This document shows positions 5,253 to 5,709 of a DNA stretch of 5,709 nucleotides, piece by piece (position 1 is the first letter of the stretch; every line of letters begins with the position of its first letter). The DNA is from J088 sp003695505 [NCBI: Candidatus Dadabacteria bacterium] (lineage in GTDB: Bacteria; J088). The notes under the pieces were generated by a model. The model was given only the letters and a program-made list of their open reading frames with translations, did no database searches and was not told where the DNA came from. Position numbers and translations under genes: made by a program. The DNA lies in NCBI GenBank assembly GCA_003695505.1, contig RFIY01000311.1, positions 1 to 5,709 on the forward strand, in the 5' to 3' direction.

Positions 5253-5709
5253 GTGCAGTTCAAGAGAATCCTTCGCATCCTGCTGCTCGTTTTCGCGGGT
5301 CTGCCGTTGGCGGCGTGCTCCAGTCACCGCCCCGAAACCGCCGCAACCGCCACGCAGGCCGGCAAGCCGTCCGCACCGGCCCGCATCACGGCCGCATGGT
5401 ATCCGTCGGCGATGACGGTGTCCGTGACCTTTCTTCGGCCGGTGGAACACGCCGAGCTGCGCGTTCGCGGCATCGGTGGTCTGATCGTCGAGCCGCAGCA
5501 ACGAGATATCCCGGGTGCGGAAGCCGGCCAGGTCATCGACGTTGTCGTGCCATTTCGTCCACCGGCAGAAACAACCGCGAAGCGGCGCCCCGGTGTCGCG
5601 GTCTCGACGCGTGTGCGCATCGGCGAACAGGAACTGGTCTCTGTCCGCAGCTTCTCGTGGCCGGAGGCGCCGGAAACGGAAGGCTTGCGCGTGACGGGAG
5701 AGGGCGATG
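5253..5709 (+). CDS. Small lipoprotein of unknown function (3' end missing)
   Basis: The frame is open from GTG 5253 to the window end, 152 codons without a stop, so the gene is cut at its 3' end. The N-terminus is a classical lipoprotein signal: basic FKRILR, the hydrophobic run ILLLVFAGLPL, and the lipobox LAAC with Cys22 as the lipidated residue. Ser23-Ser24 follow, with no Asp at +2, so outer-membrane sorting is expected in a Gram-negative host. Residues about 25-48 are an Ala/Thr/Pro linker. The rest is strand-rich (ITAAWYPSAMTVSVTF, AELRVRGIGGLIVE, VIDVVVPFRP, GVAVSTRVRIG), suggesting a small beta-sandwich, and I recognise no family. Only 13 bases separate it from the metallopeptidase gene, so the two are very probably co-transcribed. 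It may be a partner, chaperone or inhibitor of the peptidase, which is inference from position alone. Confidence 0.8.
   Translation, partial: MQFKRILRILLLVFAGLPLAACSSHRPETAATATQAGKPSAPARITAAWYPSAMTVSVTFLRPVEHAELRVRGIGGLIVEPQQRDIPGAEAGQVIDVVVPFRPPAETTAKRRPGVAVSTRVRIGEQELVSVRSFSWPEAPETEGLRVTGEGD

Overview
The window is compact, GC-rich bacterial DNA (roughly 60% or more G+C by eye). It holds eight protein genes with almost no spare sequence, and no RNA gene, mobile element, CRISPR array or long repeat was seen. Gene types, the style of the ECF sigma factor and the abundance of lipoprotein signals point to a Gammaproteobacterium. The acidic exported peptidase could fit a marine or salt-tolerant host, but that is only inference.

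Left block (1-2064, + strand): the 3' part of an epoxide-hydrolase-like alpha/beta hydrolase, a TatD-family metal-dependent DNase/hydrolase, and an EVE-domain protein. Consecutive genes overlap (TAATG, then GTGA), so this is very probably one translationally coupled operon whose promoter lies before the window.

Middle block (3335-2048, - strand): an ECF sigma factor, a small soluble zinc-type (ZAS-like) anti-sigma factor and an exported thioredoxin-fold protein. Both junctions are 4-base ATGA overlaps. The logical reading is a redox- or metal-responsive regulatory switch with a periplasmic thiol protein built into the same transcript. The thioredoxin gene ends inside the end of the convergent EVE gene (17-base overlap).

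Right block (3389-5709, + strand): divergent from the sigma gene across only 53 bases lies a 616-residue predicted lipoprotein with an HEWGH...SEGW zinc-metallopeptidase signature. A second lipoprotein follows 13 bases later and runs off the window. The 53-base gap carries an 8-base palindrome and a 10-base near-direct repeat, and should hold promoters for both directions. A short GT repeat at the peptidase start separates a cluster of ATG codons from the reading frame.

The most interesting hypothesis is that the sigma/anti-sigma/thioredoxin switch and the divergent surface metallopeptidase-lipoprotein pair form one envelope-stress module. The sequence supports the arrangement, but not yet the functional link.
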